DNA of 9,030 nucleotides from Acidimicrobiia bacterium (GTDB lineage Bacteria; Actinomycetota; Acidimicrobiia; IMCC26256; JAENVU01). A program made the position numbers and the translations under genes. Below are positions 7,814-9,030 of the stretch, in pieces. The DNA is taken from positions 1 through 9,030 of the forward strand of contig JAENVU010000058.1 of NCBI GenBank assembly GCA_016650415.1, given 5' to 3'. Position 1 is the stretch's first letter, and the number at the start of each line of letters is the position of its first letter. Under the pieces are notes generated by a model. The model ran no database searches and was not told where the DNA came from. It saw only the letters and a list, made by a program, of their open reading frames with translations.

Positions 7814-8596
7814 TCAGATCACCACCGGTGGCGTGCGGCCGACGGCGCCCGCGGCCCGGGGGCCGGGAACATCGTGGAATCGGTACGGCTCGGCGTCCCG
7901 GCCGGGTTGGCACACCCAACACTCTCCCGTGCGGCCCGTCGTCACGATCGTGAAGACCGCGTCGGCGATCTGGGTGGCCGGCATCAGGGGAAAGTCGTTG
8001 GCGGCAAAGAGTTGCTTGGTGTCCTCGTTCAGAATGTTGGTGTCGGTCATGCCCGGGTTGACCGTGTTGGCCGTGATGTTCTTCGCCGTCAGCGGCGGCG
8101 CAACACTGCGGATGAACCCGGCAACCGCGTGCTTGCTGAGGTCGTACACCGGGTCGAGCGGGAACGGGATCAGGCCCGCGAGCGAGCTCGTCGCGACGAT
8201 TGCGCCGCCCCCACGGCGCTCCATCGCCCGAATTGCGGCACGAGTGCCCCACACGACGCCGTCGACGTTCACGCGCATGATGCGGTGGTACACGTCGTCG
8301 GTCAAGGTCGTCATGTCGGCGACGCCGATGGCGATGCCGGCATTCAGAAAGGCGATGTCGACGCCTCCGAGCTCGCGTTCGCAGGCCGCGAACGCGGCAT
8401 CGACCTCGGCCGACTCGCCGGCGTCGGCGTGCACGAACGTTCCGCCGATGGCATCGGCGACCGCCCGACCGGTGGCGTCGTCGAAGTCGACTGCACAGAC
8501 CGTCGCGCCTTCGGCGGCGAATCGTTCCGCGGTCGCCTTGCCGATCCCGGAACCCGCGCCGGTGATCAGTGCGACCTTGCCGTCGAGTGCGCCCAT
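7814..8596 (-). CDS. SDR-family NAD(P)-dependent oxidoreductase
   Basis: This is a classical short-chain dehydrogenase/reductase of 260 residues, a normal length, that should oxidise an alcohol or reduce a carbonyl; the substrate is unknown. Visible elements are the Rossmann glycine motif TGAGSGIG (12-19), an acidic residue at the end of beta-2 (Asp37 in AVDFDD), which favours NAD over NADP, and NAG (85-87). The catalytic tetrad is Asn110, Ser138, Tyr151 and Lys155 (YDLSK), followed by NTVNPGMTDT (177-186). The C-terminus (CWVCQPGRDAEPYRFHDVPGPR) is a tail I associate with actinobacterial SDRs of unassigned substrate. The ATG at 8596 was chosen because MGALDGKVALITGAG is a standard SDR start and AAGGAG lies 6 nt upstream. 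A divergent TetR gene is the likely regulator. It is separated from bpa by 75 bp, so it is probably a separate transcription unit. Confidence 0.93.
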   Translation of the reverse strand: MGALDGKVALITGAGSGIGKATAERFAAEGATVCAVDFDDATGRAVADAIGGTFVHADAGESAEVDAAFAACERELGGVDIAFLNAGIAIGVADMTTLTDDVYHRIMRVNVDGVVWGTRAAIRAMERRGGGAIVATSSLAGLIPFPLDPVYDLSKHAVAGFIRSVAPPLTAKNITANTVNPGMTDTNILNEDTKQLFAANDFPLMPATQIADAVFTIVTTGRTGECWVCQPGRDAEPYRFHDVPGPRAAGAVGRTPPVVI

Positions 8597-8602
8597 CGTG
8601 TG

Positions 8603-8608
8603 CTCCTT
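8603..8608 (-). promoter_or_regulatory. Ribosome binding site of the SDR gene
   Basis: AAGGAG on the minus strand lies 6 nt before the ATG at 8596. It is the strongest Shine-Dalgarno in the window. It rules out the longer reading from 8677, which would add 27 residues without SDR character. Confidence 0.85.
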
Positions 8609-8635
8609 GTCCGGTCGGCGTGCGGCGGGACCGTA

Positions 8636-8658
8636 GGCGGTTGCTGTGCCGCACCGCC
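8636..8658. other. GC-rich hairpin in the SDR leader
   Basis: GGCGGTTGC (8636-8644) pairs with GCACCGCC (8651-8658) as eight base pairs with one bulged T around a 6-nt loop. A second dyad, CCACC-GT-GGTGG (8657-8668), overlaps its right arm. If the SDR promoter is in the AT-rich island near 8705, the leader is roughly 100 nt and carries these structures about 30 nt before the ribosome binding site. They could be a protein-binding site, an mRNA-stability element or chance in GC-rich DNA. Confidence 0.4.
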
Positions 8659-8702
8659 ACCGTGGTGGAGAACGCATGGGTGGTCCGCTCGAGCGAATCC
8701 GA

Positions 8703-8723
8703 GTTAGATATACATCTGTAGAG
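8703..8723. promoter_or_regulatory. AT-rich dyad between divergent SDR and TetR genes: probable promoter/operator
   Basis: This short AT-rich island in GC-rich DNA holds two overlapping inverted repeats: AGAT-ATAC-ATCT (8706-8717) and TACA-TC-TGTA (8711-8720). It contains -10-like sequences on both strands, such as TATACA (8709-8714) on plus. The position, 30 bp before the TetR ATG and about 110 bp before the SDR ATG, suits a shared operator bound by the TetR protein. I could not fix -35 boxes on either strand. Confidence 0.4.
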
Positions 8724-8752
8724 TGAAGCCGAATACGCAGAACGGGGAACCC

Positions 8753-9030
8753 ATGGACATGCAGATTCGGCCCGGAGCCCGCAAGATCGCTCCGATGCAG
8801 GTGGCACGGATGGGCGCCGCCGTCGTGCGCCGAGACGGTGCCGATCGGGTTTCGATGCGCAAAGTTGCGGACCGGCTCGGGGTCACGCCGATGGCGTTGT
8901 ACCGGTGCTTCGATTCGAGCGAGGACCTCCGGTTGGCCTCGGTCAGTTGCGCGTTGGAGCGGATCCCGGATCCGCCGGCAGGCGGAAGCGTGAGGGATCG
9001 GCTGCGCGAGTGGGCGCGGGTGGCCCGGCC
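8753..9030 (+). CDS. TetR-family transcriptional regulator, 3' partial
   Basis: The frame stays open to the window edge; 92 codons are visible. The N-terminal DNA-binding domain is clear: helix 1 around 14-28 (PMQVARMGAAVVRRDG), then VSMRKVADRLGVTPMALYRCF (33-53) as the helix-turn-helix, with VTPMALYRCF the recognition helix, and the usual acidic-Leu segment SSEDL (55-59). Cys52 takes the place of the His/Tyr more common in YRHF/YRYF. The ligand domain begins near residue 75 and is cut off. The ATG at 8753 follows GGGGA at short spacing; ATG 8759 or GTG 8723 are possible alternatives. It diverges from the SDR gene across 156 bp, an arrangement in which TetR proteins often repress the neighbour and themselves. 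The ligand is unknown. Confidence 0.85.
   Translation, partial: MDMQIRPGARKIAPMQVARMGAAVVRRDGADRVSMRKVADRLGVTPMALYRCFDSSEDLRLASVSCALERIPDPPAGGSVRDRLREWARVAR

Noticed and set aside
6881..8707. 608-codon open frame on the plus strand across DAHP synthase, bpa and the SDR gene
   Set aside because: It runs opposite three well-supported genes and the gaps between them, has no domain character, and is a product of high GC content.
1..9030. Mobile elements, CRISPR arrays, tRNA/rRNA genes, defence systems or an unknown multi-gene system
   Set aside because: Coding is nearly continuous with recognisable families. I saw no transposase or integrase, no regularly spaced repeats, no tRNA-like fold, and no change in base composition beyond the small AT-rich island at 8703-8723.

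Overview
The window is GC-rich chromosomal DNA, almost certainly from an actinobacterium (Actinomycetota). Two genes point there. One is a single-chain 2-oxoglutarate decarboxylase/dehydrogenase with fused E2 and E1 parts (Kgd/OdhA type). The other is Bpa/PafE, the ATP-independent activator of the bacterial 20S proteasome, ending in the diagnostic GQYL tail. Gene order and divergence from the mycobacterial proteins I remember suggest a lineage outside Mycobacterium/Corynebacterium, perhaps Acidimicrobiia; that placement is inference.

Layout. (1) Positions 1-2141, plus strand: the 3' part of a DHA2-type MFS drug-efflux gene, whose start lies left of the window, followed by a TetR-family regulator overlapping it by 4 bp. 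(2) Positions 2146-7738, minus strand: a compact run transcribed bpa, then class II DAHP synthase, then kgd, with gaps of 4 and 30 bp. It converges on the TetR gene with only 4 bp between the stop codons, and an imperfect hairpin covers both stops. (3) Positions 7814-8596, minus strand: a short-chain dehydrogenase with a strong ribosome binding site. (4) Positions 8753-9030, plus strand: the 5' end of a second TetR-family regulator, divergent from the dehydrogenase and cut by the right edge. The 156 bp between them holds an AT-rich dyad, the likely promoter/operator, and a GC-rich hairpin in the dehydrogenase leader.

How the genes work together. The MFS/TetR pair looks like a self-contained efflux module. 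The TetR/dehydrogenase divergon looks like a small ligand-responsive redox module. The central run joins proteasome activation (Bpa), the first step of the shikimate pathway (DAHP synthase) and the 2-oxoglutarate step of the TCA cycle (Kgd). No pathway obviously links these three; the tight spacing suggests co-transcription, and this is the most interesting feature of an otherwise ordinary window. No mobile element, CRISPR array, tRNA or rRNA was seen, and no gene-free stretch exceeds about 160 bp.
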